Below, piece by piece: positions 7,041 through 15,160 of a stretch of 64,000 nt of DNA. The notes under the pieces are model-generated. The model saw only the letters and a list, made by a program, of their open reading frames with translations, did not search any database and had not been told where the DNA came from. Where the stretch lies: contig CP029329.1 in assembly GCA_003129525.1 (NCBI GenBank), positions 2,461,501 to 2,525,500 of the forward strand. Reading direction: 5' to 3'. Each line of letters begins with the position of its first letter. The stretch's first letter is position 1. The position numbers were made by a program, and so were the translations under genes. The stretch comes from Clostridium beijerinckii (GTDB lineage Bacteria > Bacillota > Clostridia > Clostridiales > Clostridiaceae).

Positions 7041-9980
7041 GTGAAGCTTACTTTTAGACTAAAGTTATTTTTATATTTTGTAGCAATTATATTATTTACG
7101 TCTATTCCAATAGCATTAATAACTTATAATTATATTTATAATTCGCAAAAAAAAGATTTATTTTCAAATACTCAAGCACAAATGGAACAAATAGATAATA
7201 ATTTTTCTAATATGATGAAACAAATAAAGGGAGATACTCGTTCTTTAGCAGATTCAGCAGATATAAAAAAAGCTGATCAATCTATATCAGCTTTATTTAA
7301 CATGCCAAATAGTGAAACAAATAAAAAATATTCATCACAAATTCCAGGGATAGAAAGTACTATTTATAGTCACTTTAAGGCATATGGGACAAATCATATA
7401 GAAACCTCACATGTATGCTTTGGAACTAAATGGGGAGGATATATTCAGTGGCCAGATGGGGTGACTATCACTAATTTTGATCCAAGGATAAAAACGTGGT
7501 ATACCCAAGCTTTAGAGAATCCAGATATGGTAGCAATATCGGCACCATACGAATCATTTGATGAAACTAATAATGTAATCATAAGTGCATCATCCACTAT
7601 AAAAGATACATCAGAAGATATAGTCGGAGTAATAGGTATCGATGTAAGTTTAGACAAATTATCAGAGATGATAAGGGATATTAAAATTGGTGATACAGGT
7701 TATGTTTTTCTTTACTTAAAAGATGGTACAATGCTAGCACATCCAAATGCAGATTTAAACTTTAAAAACATTTTGCAATTAAATACGTTGGGATATACAC
7801 TTGCTCAAACAAATGACAGGATAAATCATACTTTTGAAGATTATAATAAGTTTACAGATGAAAATAATGGTAGCTTTGAAACTGTCATTAATGGATCACC
7901 AGTGCTCGTTAATATTTATACTTCTAAATATACAGGATGGAAGATGGCCTCAGTTATACAAAAAAGTGAACTTATAAGCAAATCAAATCAAATTGGATAT
8001 TTAATAATCTTAATAGCCATTGGAGCATTATTATTTGTAATCGTTCTTACTCTTATTATCACCAAAAAGTTAACTAAACCGATTACAGAACTAACTCCTT
8101 TGATGCATGCAGCGGGAAATGGGGACTTTGCAGTAAAGGCCAATATTAATACTAATGATGAATTTGGAGAATTAGGAGAATCTTTTAACTTAATGATTGG
8201 TAAATTAAACTCAAGCTATGAAGAATTATCATCATTACATGAGGAATTATTAGCAACCGAAGAAGAGCTTCGAGTACAATATGAAGAACTGCTTCATAAT
8301 GAAGAAGCTATAAGAAATAGTGATGAACGGTATAGACTCGCATTAGAGTGTGCTAATGATTCAATTTGGGAGTGGGATTTAATTACAGGAGAATTTTTTG
8401 CTTCTGATAAATTAGTTGACATTACAGGATACAAATTAAATAACAATAGGAACGTAATTAATTTGGTAAATAACTTAATTCATCCAGATGATGTTGCTAG
8501 GGCAAAAGAAGATTATAAAAATCATATTAACAAAATAACTGATGTCTATAACTCTGAATATAGAATAAAAACTAGTAACGGATCTTATGTTTGGATATTA
8601 TCTCGAGGTAAGGTTTTAAGAGATTCAGAAGATAATGCCATAAAACTTGCAGGTTCCATTTCGGATATATCAAATAGAAAAATTTCAGAAGATAGAATAA
8701 AGTTTATGGCTTTTTATGATTCTCTTACTAAATTACCAAATAGAACATTATTTATGAAGAAGCTAAATGATCAATTAGAATTGGGTTATAGTAAAAATGC
8801 AGAAGGTGCTGTATTCTTTATAGACTTAGATAATTTTAAAAATATAAATGATACAATGGGTCACGATTATGGAGATAAACTACTTGTACACCTAGCAAAA
8901 CAATTTAAAAGTTTAATACATGAAAAAGATACCATATGTAGATTAGGAGGAGATGAATTTATAATACTTCATCCTTATGCTAAAGAATCTGAATTAGAAC
9001 ATTACGCAAAAGGATTTTTAGACTTATTTAATAAAACTTTAAACATTAATAATAAACAAATGTATATTACAGCAAGTATAGGAGCAGCATTGTATCCCAA
9101 AGATGGAACAGATACAAATACTATATTGAAAAATGCAGATTCAGCCATGTATAAAGCAAAAGAATTAGGTAAAAATAGATTTGTTTTATTTGACCCTGAA
9201 ATGTACTTGAAGTTAGAGAGAAAAACTTGTATTGAAAGAATACTTAGAAGCGCAATTGAAAATAATGAGCTTAGTATTAATTATCAGCCACAGTATGATG
9301 CACAAAAGAATGAAATATTTGGATTTGAAGCTCTTCTTAGGCTAAATAGTAAGGAGTTAGGTTTTATCTCTCCTTTAGAATTTATTTCTGTAGCTGAAGA
9401 ATGCGGATATATAACTAAGATAAGTAGATGGGTGATCAATGAGTCTTGCAAACAAACTGTAAAATGGCTGAATAGAGGTTATAAGTTCAAAAGTATGAGT
9501 ATTAATATTTCCTCAGTAGATATACAACAATCAGATTTTTTAGAAGGTATTAAAGATATTCTTAATAGTACAGGTATTAACCCTAATATTATTGAACTTG
9601 AAATTACTGAAACAGTTCTTATGCAGTCACTTGATTCTAGTATAAATATATTAGAAAAATTAATGGACATGGGTATTAGAATTGCACTTGATGACTTTGG
9701 TACTGGGTATTCCTCACTAAACTATCTTGGAAGAATCCCAATAAGCACTTTAAAAATTGATAAATCATTTATAGACAATATTACTTCAAGCAAAAAAAAG
9801 GAGTCAATGATTAATAATATTATTCAAATGGCACATAGCATGGATTTAAAAGTTGTAGCTGAAGGGGTAGAGACAAAGGAACAGCTTTCAATTCTTAAAG
9901 ATAGAGACTGTAACTATATTCAGGGATATTACTTTAGTAAACCGCTTCCGGAGAGTGAAATTGAAAAATTATTAGCTTAA
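7041..9980 (+). CDS. Membrane-bound Cache-HAMP-PAS-GGDEF-EAL cyclic-di-GMP enzyme
   Basis: Bifunctional-type c-di-GMP protein of 979 residues. GTG 7041 is chosen because GAAGGAGAG ends 6 nt before it; a longer TTG frame from 7017 would put that ribosome site inside the gene. Order of parts: membrane anchor (about 5-27), extracellular double-Cache sensor (about 35-300), second membrane segment (about 310-335), HAMP, short coiled coil, PAS (about 430-550), GGDEF (motif RLGGDEF at about residue 636) and EAL (FEALLR at about 763, ELEITE, DDFGTGYSSL at about 884, KIDKSF, AEGVET). Both catalytic signatures are intact, so synthesis and breakdown are both possible. The inhibitory I-site reads HEKD instead of RxxD, suggesting no classical product inhibition. 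Confidence 0.93.
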   Translation: MKLTFRLKLFLYFVAIILFTSIPIALITYNYIYNSQKKDLFSNTQAQMEQIDNNFSNMMKQIKGDTRSLADSADIKKADQSISALFNMPNSETNKKYSSQIPGIESTIYSHFKAYGTNHIETSHVCFGTKWGGYIQWPDGVTITNFDPRIKTWYTQALENPDMVAISAPYESFDETNNVIISASSTIKDTSEDIVGVIGIDVSLDKLSEMIRDIKIGDTGYVFLYLKDGTMLAHPNADLNFKNILQLNTLGYTLAQTNDRINHTFEDYNKFTDENNGSFETVINGSPVLVNIYTSKYTGWKMASVIQKSELISKSNQIGYLIILIAIGALLFVIVLTLIITKKLTKPITELTPLMHAAGNGDFAVKANINTNDEFGELGESFNLMIGKLNSSYEELSSLHEELLATEEELRVQYEELLHNEEAIRNSDERYRLALECANDSIWEWDLITGEFFASDKLVDITGYKLNNNRNVINLVNNLIHPDDVARAKEDYKNHINKITDVYNSEYRIKTSNGSYVWILSRGKVLRDSEDNAIKLAGSISDISNRKISEDRIKFMAFYDSLTKLPNRTLFMKKLNDQLELGYSKNAEGAVFFIDLDNFKNINDTMGHDYGDKLLVHLAKQFKSLIHEKDTICRLGGDEFIILHPYAKESELEHYAKGFLDLFNKTLNINNKQMYITASIGAALYPKDGTDTNTILKNADSAMYKAKELGKNRFVLFDPEMYLKLERKTCIERILRSAIENNELSINYQPQYDAQKNEIFGFEALLRLNSKELGFISPLEFISVAEECGYITKISRWVINESCKQTVKWLNRGYKFKSMSINISSVDIQQSDFLEGIKDILNSTGINPNIIELEITETVLMQSLDSSINILEKLMDMGIRIALDDFGTGYSSLNYLGRIPISTLKIDKSFIDNITSSKKKESMINNIIQMAHSMDLKVVAEGVETKEQLSILKDRDCNYIQGYYFSKPLPESEIEKLLA

Positions 9981-10178
9981 GAAAATCATAAGATATAATA
10001 ACACAAAAGACTAGTTACGAAATTAACCGCTCCTTGTCAAGTAGACAGTTAAAATAATAAAACTGTTACTATGGATGGAGTATTTTACATTGTGTTACAT
10101 AATGCAATTAGATTCAATCAAATTATATTAAGAATAATTAGGTAAAGATGAATATTAGTAAAAATTACAAAGAACTTC

Positions 10179-10209
10179 TTGCTTTAGAGTATACTCTAAG
10201 GAGTATATT
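10179..10209 (+). promoter_or_regulatory. MerR-type promoter with 19-bp spacer and dyad operator
   Basis: TTGCTT (10179-10184) and TATATT (10204-10209) are separated by 19 bp, and a perfect 16-bp palindrome TTAGAGTATACTCTAA fills 10184-10199 between them. An over-long spacer with a central dyad is the hallmark of MerR-family-activated promoters. It faces the flavin oxidoreductase gene at 10265. No merR gene is in the window. Confidence 0.7.
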
Positions 10210-10264
10210 TATATTAGAGATATAAAGTAAAATTTCTTTATAAGAATTATTAAGGAGGGAAATT

Positions 10265-11272
10265 ATGTCATACTTAAACAAAAAACTTAAAAATAGTAAA
10301 TTAGAATTAAAAAATAGGCTAGTTATGCCACCTATGGCAACTGCAAAATCTGAAGAGGATGGAAGCATAAACAAAAGTATTCTTGATTATTATGATGAAA
10401 AATCAAACGGAGGATATATTTCTTTAATTATAATTGAACATAGTTATATTACTAAACAAGGAAAAGCTAATCCAAATCAGCTTTCTATTGCTGAGGATAG
10501 ATTAGTTGATGATTTAAAGGGATTATCAGATATCATTCATAAAAATGGATCTAAGGCAGTTATGCAAATTAATCATGCAGGAAGTGCTACAAGTGAAGCT
10601 AATACTGGACTACAAATAGTTGGACCATCAGCTATAGAGAATCCCTCAAAAAATACTGGAGAAATACCAAAAGAACTTACTAAAAATGACATTGAAGTTA
10701 TAGTAAGAGGGTTCAAAGAAGCAGCACTAAGAGTTAAAAATGCAGGCTTTGACGGTGTAGAAATCCATTCTGCTCATGGCTATCTCTTGAGTCAATTTAT
10801 ATCTCCTTTAACAAACAAAAGAACTGATGAATATGGTGGAGATATAAACGGAAGAATAAAAATTCATTTAGAAATAATTAAAGAAGTACGTGAAGCTGTT
10901 GGTGAAGATTTTCCAATTCTCTTAAGATTGGGTGCTTCAGATTATATGGAAGGTGGCTTAACAATAGAAGATAGCACACTTGCGTCTATTGAATTTGAAA
11001 AGGCTGGAGTAGATATGCTAGATATTTCAGGTGGTTTATGTAGATTTAGTATTCCAGGAGTTAATGAACCCGGATATTTTGCGCCACTTTCTAAAGCTAT
11101 AAAAGAAAAGGTGAAAATTCCTGTTATAGTCGCAGGTGGAATTACAGACGTGGAAGTAGCAGAAAAAATCCTTTCTGAGGAAAAAGCAGATTTAATAGGG
11201 GTCGCAAGAGCAATATTAAAAGATTCAAATTGGGCAAAAAATGCCATGGAAAGTTTAGATACCCAAGTTTAA
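10265..11272 (+). CDS. NADH:flavin oxidoreductase / old yellow enzyme family protein
   Basis: FMN-dependent TIM-barrel ene-reductase type, 335 residues, single-domain (no C-terminal FeS/FAD extension as in 2,4-dienoyl-CoA reductase). Diagnostic stretches are MPPMATAKSEEDG near the N-terminus, the active-site segment EIHSAHGYLLSQFISP, TDEYGGDINGR, and IPVIVAGGITDVEVAEKIL near the FMN phosphate site. The ribosome site AAGGAGGGA sits close to ATG 10265. Expression is probably induced through the MerR-type promoter directly upstream, suggesting a role in handling electrophiles or aldehydes; substrate unknown. Confidence 0.93.
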   Translation: MSYLNKKLKNSKLELKNRLVMPPMATAKSEEDGSINKSILDYYDEKSNGGYISLIIIEHSYITKQGKANPNQLSIAEDRLVDDLKGLSDIIHKNGSKAVMQINHAGSATSEANTGLQIVGPSAIENPSKNTGEIPKELTKNDIEVIVRGFKEAALRVKNAGFDGVEIHSAHGYLLSQFISPLTNKRTDEYGGDINGRIKIHLEIIKEVREAVGEDFPILLRLGASDYMEGGLTIEDSTLASIEFEKAGVDMLDISGGLCRFSIPGVNEPGYFAPLSKAIKEKVKIPVIVAGGITDVEVAEKILSEEKADLIGVARAILKDSNWAKNAMESLDTQV

Positions 11273-11298
11273 GGAGATTTACTACAGAAATAAAAGGG

Positions 11299-11395
11299 AA
11301 TGCATTTGTTCGATAGTGAAGATTTTGATAGGTGATACTAAGATCAGACGTAGTGGTTTAATAAATACTATATTCAAATGCGAAGGTTTAGACTA
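11299..11395. repeat. Possible decayed relative of the 1002-1289 hairpin element
   Basis: The run CATTTGTTCG...GATTTTGATAGGTGATACTAAGAT parallels CATTTGTTTCG...AATTTTGATGGGTGGTTCTAAGAT in the large hairpin, and short complementary ends GCATTTG / CAAATGC (11302-11308, 11375-11381) remain. The likeness is by eye and partial. The rest of the gap up to 11589 shows only AT-rich, promoter-like sequence with a TTGACA at 11413. Confidence 0.35.
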
Positions 11396-11589
11396 GAATA
11401 TATTTATAAAACTTGACATGTATTTGTTAAGTTTTATGTTATATAATGATATCACAGTAAACAAATAAGAATAGTTTATAACATTATTACAGAATATTTT
11501 AATCGGTTATAATTACTACTCGTCTTTACCCAATTTAATCAAAATTTTGATAATCAGTTTTTAATTATAAAAAAATGGGAGGAATAAAA

Positions 11590-12417
11590 ATGTTACTTCA
11601 AGAAAAATACCAATTACTTAAAGATATAATAAAGAAAAAAGAGAGTGCAGTTATTGCATTTTCAGGAGGTGTTGATAGTACGTTTCTTATAAGAGTAGCT
11701 AAGGAAGTTTTGGGCGATAAATTAATCGCTGTTACTGCAACATCTTCTACTTACCCTGAAAGAGAATTAAATGAGGCAATTAAATATGCTGAAGATATTA
11801 AAGTCAAACATATAATAATTTCTTCGGAAGAATTAGAAATTGAAGGATTTGCTATGAATCCAAAAAATAGATGTTATTTTTGTAAAAAGGAACTTTATAC
11901 AAAGATTAATAATGTTGCTATAGAAAATGGAATGAATTCTGTATTTGATGGATCAAATATTGATGATACTGGGGACTACAGACCAGGAATTCAAGCCGCT
12001 AAGGAGCTTGATGTAATAAGTCCGTTAATAGAAGCTGGACTTACTAAAAAGGATATAAGAGAATTATCAAAAGAGCTTGAACTTCCAACTTGGAATAAGC
12101 CTTCATTTGCGTGTTTATCATCTAGATTCCCTTATGGAAATAAAATAACTTTATCAAAGCTAACTATGGTAGATAAGGCGGAACAAATTCTTTTAGATAT
12201 GGGTATAACTCAAGTGAGAGTAAGACATCATGGAGAGATTGCAAGGATAGAAGTAGAACCATCTGAAAGAGAAAAATTTTTTGACATAGAGATAATGAAT
12301 CGTATAGGTAACGAACTTAAAAAAATAGGATTTACTTATGTTACTTTGGACATGCTTGGTTATAGAACTGGAAGTATGAATGAGACTTTATCTGAAGATG
12401 ATAAAATAAATGCGTAA
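11590..12417 (+). CDS. larE: LarE-family ATP-dependent sulfur transferase
   Basis: PP-loop ATP pyrophosphatase of the LarE family, which inserts sulfur during synthesis of the nickel-pincer nucleotide cofactor of lactate racemase and related enzymes. ATG 11590 is preferred (GGGAGGA 6 nt upstream) over an ATG at 11575 that precedes that site. SGGVDS is at residues 25-30. A CxxC pair (C95, C98 in NRCYFCK) and C175 in FACLSSR together give the three-cysteine arrangement reported for [4Fe-4S]-type LarE proteins, rather than the single sacrificial cysteine form. No larB, larC or racemase gene is in the window, so this is an orphan here. An msrB remnant follows directly. Confidence 0.92.
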   Translation: MLLQEKYQLLKDIIKKKESAVIAFSGGVDSTFLIRVAKEVLGDKLIAVTATSSTYPERELNEAIKYAEDIKVKHIIISSEELEIEGFAMNPKNRCYFCKKELYTKINNVAIENGMNSVFDGSNIDDTGDYRPGIQAAKELDVISPLIEAGLTKKDIRELSKELELPTWNKPSFACLSSRFPYGNKITLSKLTMVDKAEQILLDMGITQVRVRHHGEIARIEVEPSEREKFFDIEIMNRIGNELKKIGFTYVTLDMLGYRTGSMNETLSEDDKINA

Positions 12418-12432
12418 ACGGATTTTAGATGA

Positions 12433-12528
12433 AAGGGAATTTATGTAGATATAACGATAGGAGAGCCAGTATTTATATCAGCTGACAAATTTAATTCTGG
12501 TTGTGGATGGTCTGCTTTTGTTGAATAA
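12433..12528 (+). pseudogene. Remnant of methionine-R-sulfoxide reductase (msrB)
   Basis: Reading from 12433, the frame gives [16 protein letters not shown] then [15 protein letters not shown] and stops at 12528. This matches the conserved MsrB core (KGIYVD..(T/S)GEPLFSS.DKFDSGCGWPSF). There is an in-frame TGA just upstream (12430-12432), no start codon, and no downstream catalytic half, so only about 31 codons survive. The P of CGWP is already lost. Confidence 0.8.
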
Positions 12529-12538
12529 AAAATATATA

Positions 12539-12584
12539 TGTTGTGATTCAAATCACATTATAATCACAACATACTAGATATAAT
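12539..12584 (+). promoter_or_regulatory. CRP/FNR-family class II promoter
   Basis: TGTGA-N6-TCACA occupies 12542-12557 and TATAAT lies at 12579-12584. With a start site about 7 nt after the -10 box, the dyad centre falls at about -41.5, the class II activator position. A further half-site makes an outer perfect 10-bp inverted repeat (12539-12548 with 12562-12571). It drives the DUF2249-ferredoxin pair. Confidence 0.75.
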
Positions 12585-12621
12585 GTAATAAAAGAAGATA
12601 AGAAATAAGGAGGAATTAAAT

Positions 12622-12855
12622 ATGTTAAATTTTGCAGTAAGTGTGGATGTTAGGATTTATGAGCCAAGAGATAAGCATCCAGCTATTTTTAAAGCTTTTG
12701 AAGGATTAGGATCTGGTGAAATAATGGAACTTATAAATGATCATGACCCTCGTCCACTACATTATCAATTTATAATGGAGCTTCCAGAACAGTTTGAGTG
12801 GGAATATTTAGAACAAGGGCCTGAGGTATGGAGAGTTGCGATTACAAAGAAATAA
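12622..12855 (+). CDS. DUF2249 domain protein
   Basis: 77-residue protein made entirely of a DUF2249 domain: VDVRIYEPRDKHPAIFKAF, then L-x(2)-G-E-x-M-E-L-I-N-D-H-D-P-R-P-L-H-Y-Q. The conserved acidic/His/Pro loop HDPRPLHYQF (residues about 42-51) is intact. DUF2249 proteins are often found near anaerobic respiration and nitric-oxide-response genes, which fits the CRP/FNR-type promoter just upstream. The gene has a strong AAGGAGGA site and is followed after 18 nt by a ferredoxin, likely one operon. Biochemical role unknown. Confidence 0.9.
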   Translation: MLNFAVSVDVRIYEPRDKHPAIFKAFEGLGSGEIMELINDHDPRPLHYQFIMELPEQFEWEYLEQGPEVWRVAITKK

Positions 12856-12873
12856 ATCAGAGAGGTGATTTTT

Positions 12874-13062
12874 ATGAAAGGTTTTGTTGATAAAGATACA
12901 TGTGTAGGCTGTGGAGTATGTACTGCTATATGTCCTGAGATTTTTAAAATGGGTGATGATGGAATAGCAGAAGCATCAGAAGATGAAATTTCAGATAATT
13001 TAATTGAAAGTGCAAAAGATGCTCAAGAACAGTGCCCAGTAAGCGCCATCACTGTAGAGTAA
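12874..13062 (+). CDS. Small ferredoxin, single [4Fe-4S] type
   Basis: 62 residues from ATG 12874, with AGAGGTGA ending about 5 nt before it; a GTG at 12865 inside the ribosome site is rejected. C10, C13, C16 and C20 lie in DTCVGCGVCTAICPE and one further Cys occurs in EQCPVSAI. The second half lacks a CxxCxxC motif, so one cluster is expected. It is a small acidic electron carrier, likely co-transcribed with and serving the DUF2249 protein. Confidence 0.92.
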   Translation: MKGFVDKDTCVGCGVCTAICPEIFKMGDDGIAEASEDEISDNLIESAKDAQEQCPVSAITVE

Positions 13063-13075
13063 ATATTAACGGAAA

Positions 13076-13117
13076 GTAACTAAAGGCTTATTACATAAGT
13101 TTTTGGTTGCTTTTTTA
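13076..13117 (+). terminator. Intrinsic terminator after the ferredoxin
   Basis: GTAACTAAA pairs with TTTGGTTGC (with G-U pairs), an inner CTTA/TAAG stem continues the hairpin, and six T follow. Confidence 0.65.
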
Positions 13118-13337
13118 TTATGTTTGAGTAAATTTTCATTAAAATTGTTATATTTGTATGTTGTTTTTAGATATAGTGAAAATCATGATATAATATTATA
13201 TATTAGGAATACTCATGGAAGAGTATAATAAAAAATATAAATATATTTAAAGAATAAAAATCAAATTTGTGAAATTAGTTAGTTTAATAAATATTAGTAA
13301 AAAGAAATTTTAATAAAAGAATAGAGGTAATGGAATT

Positions 13338-13727
13338 ATGTTTTTTATAGGTATATTCGGAATAGAAAATAAAGATAAGGAAATAAAAAGTTTAAATAAT
13401 ATAAGTTGTAAGAAATGTAATATGACAGTTACGGGAAACTTAATTAAAAACTTTGATTTCTTTCATTTCTTTTTTATTCCGATTTTTAAATGGAATGAAA
13501 AATATTATGTGGTATGTGATAAATGTAAATCAGTATATATTATTCCAAAAGACAAAGGAAAAGCAATTGAACATGGTGAGAATATAGAAATAAGCTACTG
13601 GGATGTGCAGGAAGCTTATACTGATGGTTATAGTAATAATTATTATGATGAAAATAAATGTAAAAATTGTGGGGCAAAAGTAGATTCTAAATTTAAATAT
13701 TGCCCTCATTGTGGAGCGAAAATTTAA
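13338..13727 (+). CDS. Zinc-ribbon protein of unknown function
   Basis: 129 residues. Two CxxC knuckles near the N-terminus (SCKKCN at 23-28 and VCDKCK about 61-66) form one probable zinc ribbon separated by a hydrophobic FFHFFFIPIFKW stretch; the C-terminus has a second, classical ribbon (KCKNCGAKVD ... YCPHCGAKI). The middle resembles small clostridial proteins with a C-terminal zinc_ribbon_2. No catalytic motif is seen. A strong terminator follows 3 nt after the stop. Confidence 0.8.
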   Translation: MFFIGIFGIENKDKEIKSLNNISCKKCNMTVTGNLIKNFDFFHFFFIPIFKWNEKYYVVCDKCKSVYIIPKDKGKAIEHGENIEISYWDVQEAYTDGYSNNYYDENKCKNCGAKVDSKFKYCPHCGAKI

Positions 13728-13730
13728 ATA

Positions 13731-13763
13731 AAAAATACTTAGAGAACACTCTAAGTATTTTTT
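13731..13763 (+). terminator. Strong terminator, probably bidirectional
   Basis: Perfect 14-bp stem (13731-13744 with 13749-13762), AACA loop, flanked by A-run and T-run, between two convergent genes. Confidence 0.85.
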
Positions 13764-13860
13764 GTTTTAGTTGAACTTATACCTTCAAGTGATACTCGAT
13801 CCAGGAGCATGCATCCGTAACACTCCAACTTACAAAAGTGTGAGTAAATTTACTACGTAT

Positions 13861-14910
13861 TTATGTTGAAGGTATATATTCATAATAAGGGAGTTTAATC
13901 AACCCTTCTTTTTCAGATTTATAATTTGTACCTTCAAGAGGATCTCTATTGTAAATTAAATTTAATCCAATAGAATAAAGTGCATTAGCTAATTCATTAG
14001 AATCTTGCCCAACAGTACCTGCCATAAAGCCTTTATTAATTAAATCTTTTGCTTCTGGTATGGCATCAACACCAACAACTGGAATAGTTTTTGTTTTATC
14101 TCCTTTGTTGTAGCCATATGATTGTAGTGCATCAATAGCACCTACTGCCATAGCATCATTGTTTGAAATTATTGCTTCTATTTTACCATCATATTTAAGA
14201 AATAATGAATTAATTGCACTTTTAGCGCAATCTTGATCCCAGTTACAAATTTTTAATGCAAGTTCCTCGGTTTTTACACCATTATCATTAAGTGTTGAAA
14301 TAGAATAAAGAGTTCTTAGAATTGCAGATTCATTATTAGATTTACCTTGTAACATGATATATTGCAGTATATTATCATTATTTTTATCTATAGCTTGTTT
14401 GTCAGTATTCCATAAATTTAAAAGAATTTTTCCTTGTAGAATACCTCCTTTTTCAGACTCAGTTGCTACAACAAAAACTTTTTTATAATTAGTCTTAACA
14501 TCTATTGGTAAATCTATATTAAAGAAAATTAGTGGTACATTTTTTTCATTCGCTTTGCCTATAATCTCAGATACAGTACTTTGCTTTGTATCAACTAAAT
14601 TTACTAATAAAAGGTCAATATTATCATTAACTAAGTTACCTATAGTTGCAGTTTGTACGGATTGATTATCCTTAGAATCATAAAAAGAAAATCTAATTTT
14701 ATCTGGATTCTCTTTTTCAATATTCTCTAAATTTTGTTTAACTAGAGACATATATGGATTATTAAAATTAAATAATAGCACACCAACTCTAGGTGGATTT
14801 CCTATAGCAGAAATTGAGTTAATATAAAAATTATTTTGAATAGTACATATTAATGTAGTAATTATCATAAATGTAATCATAATAAGTATTGTTCTTTTTA
14901 ATAGTTTCAT
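13861..14910 (-). CDS. Galactose/glucose-binding-protein-like ABC substrate-binding protein (orphan)
   Basis: 349 residues of the periplasmic-binding-protein type I sugar class resembling MglB. It starts with a signal sequence (about residues 1-30) and then RVGVLLFNFNNPYMSLVKQNLE, the typical opening strand-helix. Further family stretches are LLLVNLVD, VPLIFFNIDLP, AIISNNDAMAVGAIDALQSYGYN and IPVVGVDAIPEA. The signal cysteine (TTLIC) is a poor lipobox, so membrane attachment may be by uncleaved anchor. No permease or ATPase gene is adjacent, so it may instead serve as an extracellular sugar sensor feeding a kinase or chemoreceptor. Confidence 0.88.
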   Translation of the reverse strand: MKLLKRTILIMITFMIITTLICTIQNNFYINSISAIGNPPRVGVLLFNFNNPYMSLVKQNLENIEKENPDKIRFSFYDSKDNQSVQTATIGNLVNDNIDLLLVNLVDTKQSTVSEIIGKANEKNVPLIFFNIDLPIDVKTNYKKVFVVATESEKGGILQGKILLNLWNTDKQAIDKNNDNILQYIMLQGKSNNESAILRTLYSISTLNDNGVKTEELALKICNWDQDCAKSAINSLFLKYDGKIEAIISNNDAMAVGAIDALQSYGYNKGDKTKTIPVVGVDAIPEAKDLINKGFMAGTVGQDSNELANALYSIGLNLIYNRDPLEGTNYKSEKEGLIKLPYYEYIPST

Positions 14911-14985
14911 GTTAATCCTCCATTTAATGATACTTTAAATTAGATTGTGCATAAATAGAAAATTTATTCTAACTAAATTTGCAGT

Positions 14986-15020
14986 AAGCTAAAGTTTTTA
15001 TACTCAGAAAACTTTAGCTT
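14986..15020. other. Hairpin between divergent genes
   Basis: AAGCTAAAGTTTT (14986-14998) pairs perfectly with 15008-15020; the loop is 9 nt. Terminator-like, but it lies upstream of both flanking genes, so it may be a regulatory hairpin or a leftover terminator of a lost gene. Confidence 0.5.
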
Positions 15021-15160
15021 TAATTATTTTGTCAGATTTTTTAACTAAATTGCGAAATGTATTATGTATTATGTAAGTATATTCATAAAATAATAAATCA
15101 AAATGATAGTTTATTTTATGCATACTTATAAATTAAATTTCGTGGAAAGAAGGTTATATT

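Noticed and set aside
10003-10060. AGACTAGTTACGAAATTAA and following text as an IS end
   Set aside because: It resembles the terminator arm at 20785 and some IS borders, but no partner end or transposase piece was found.
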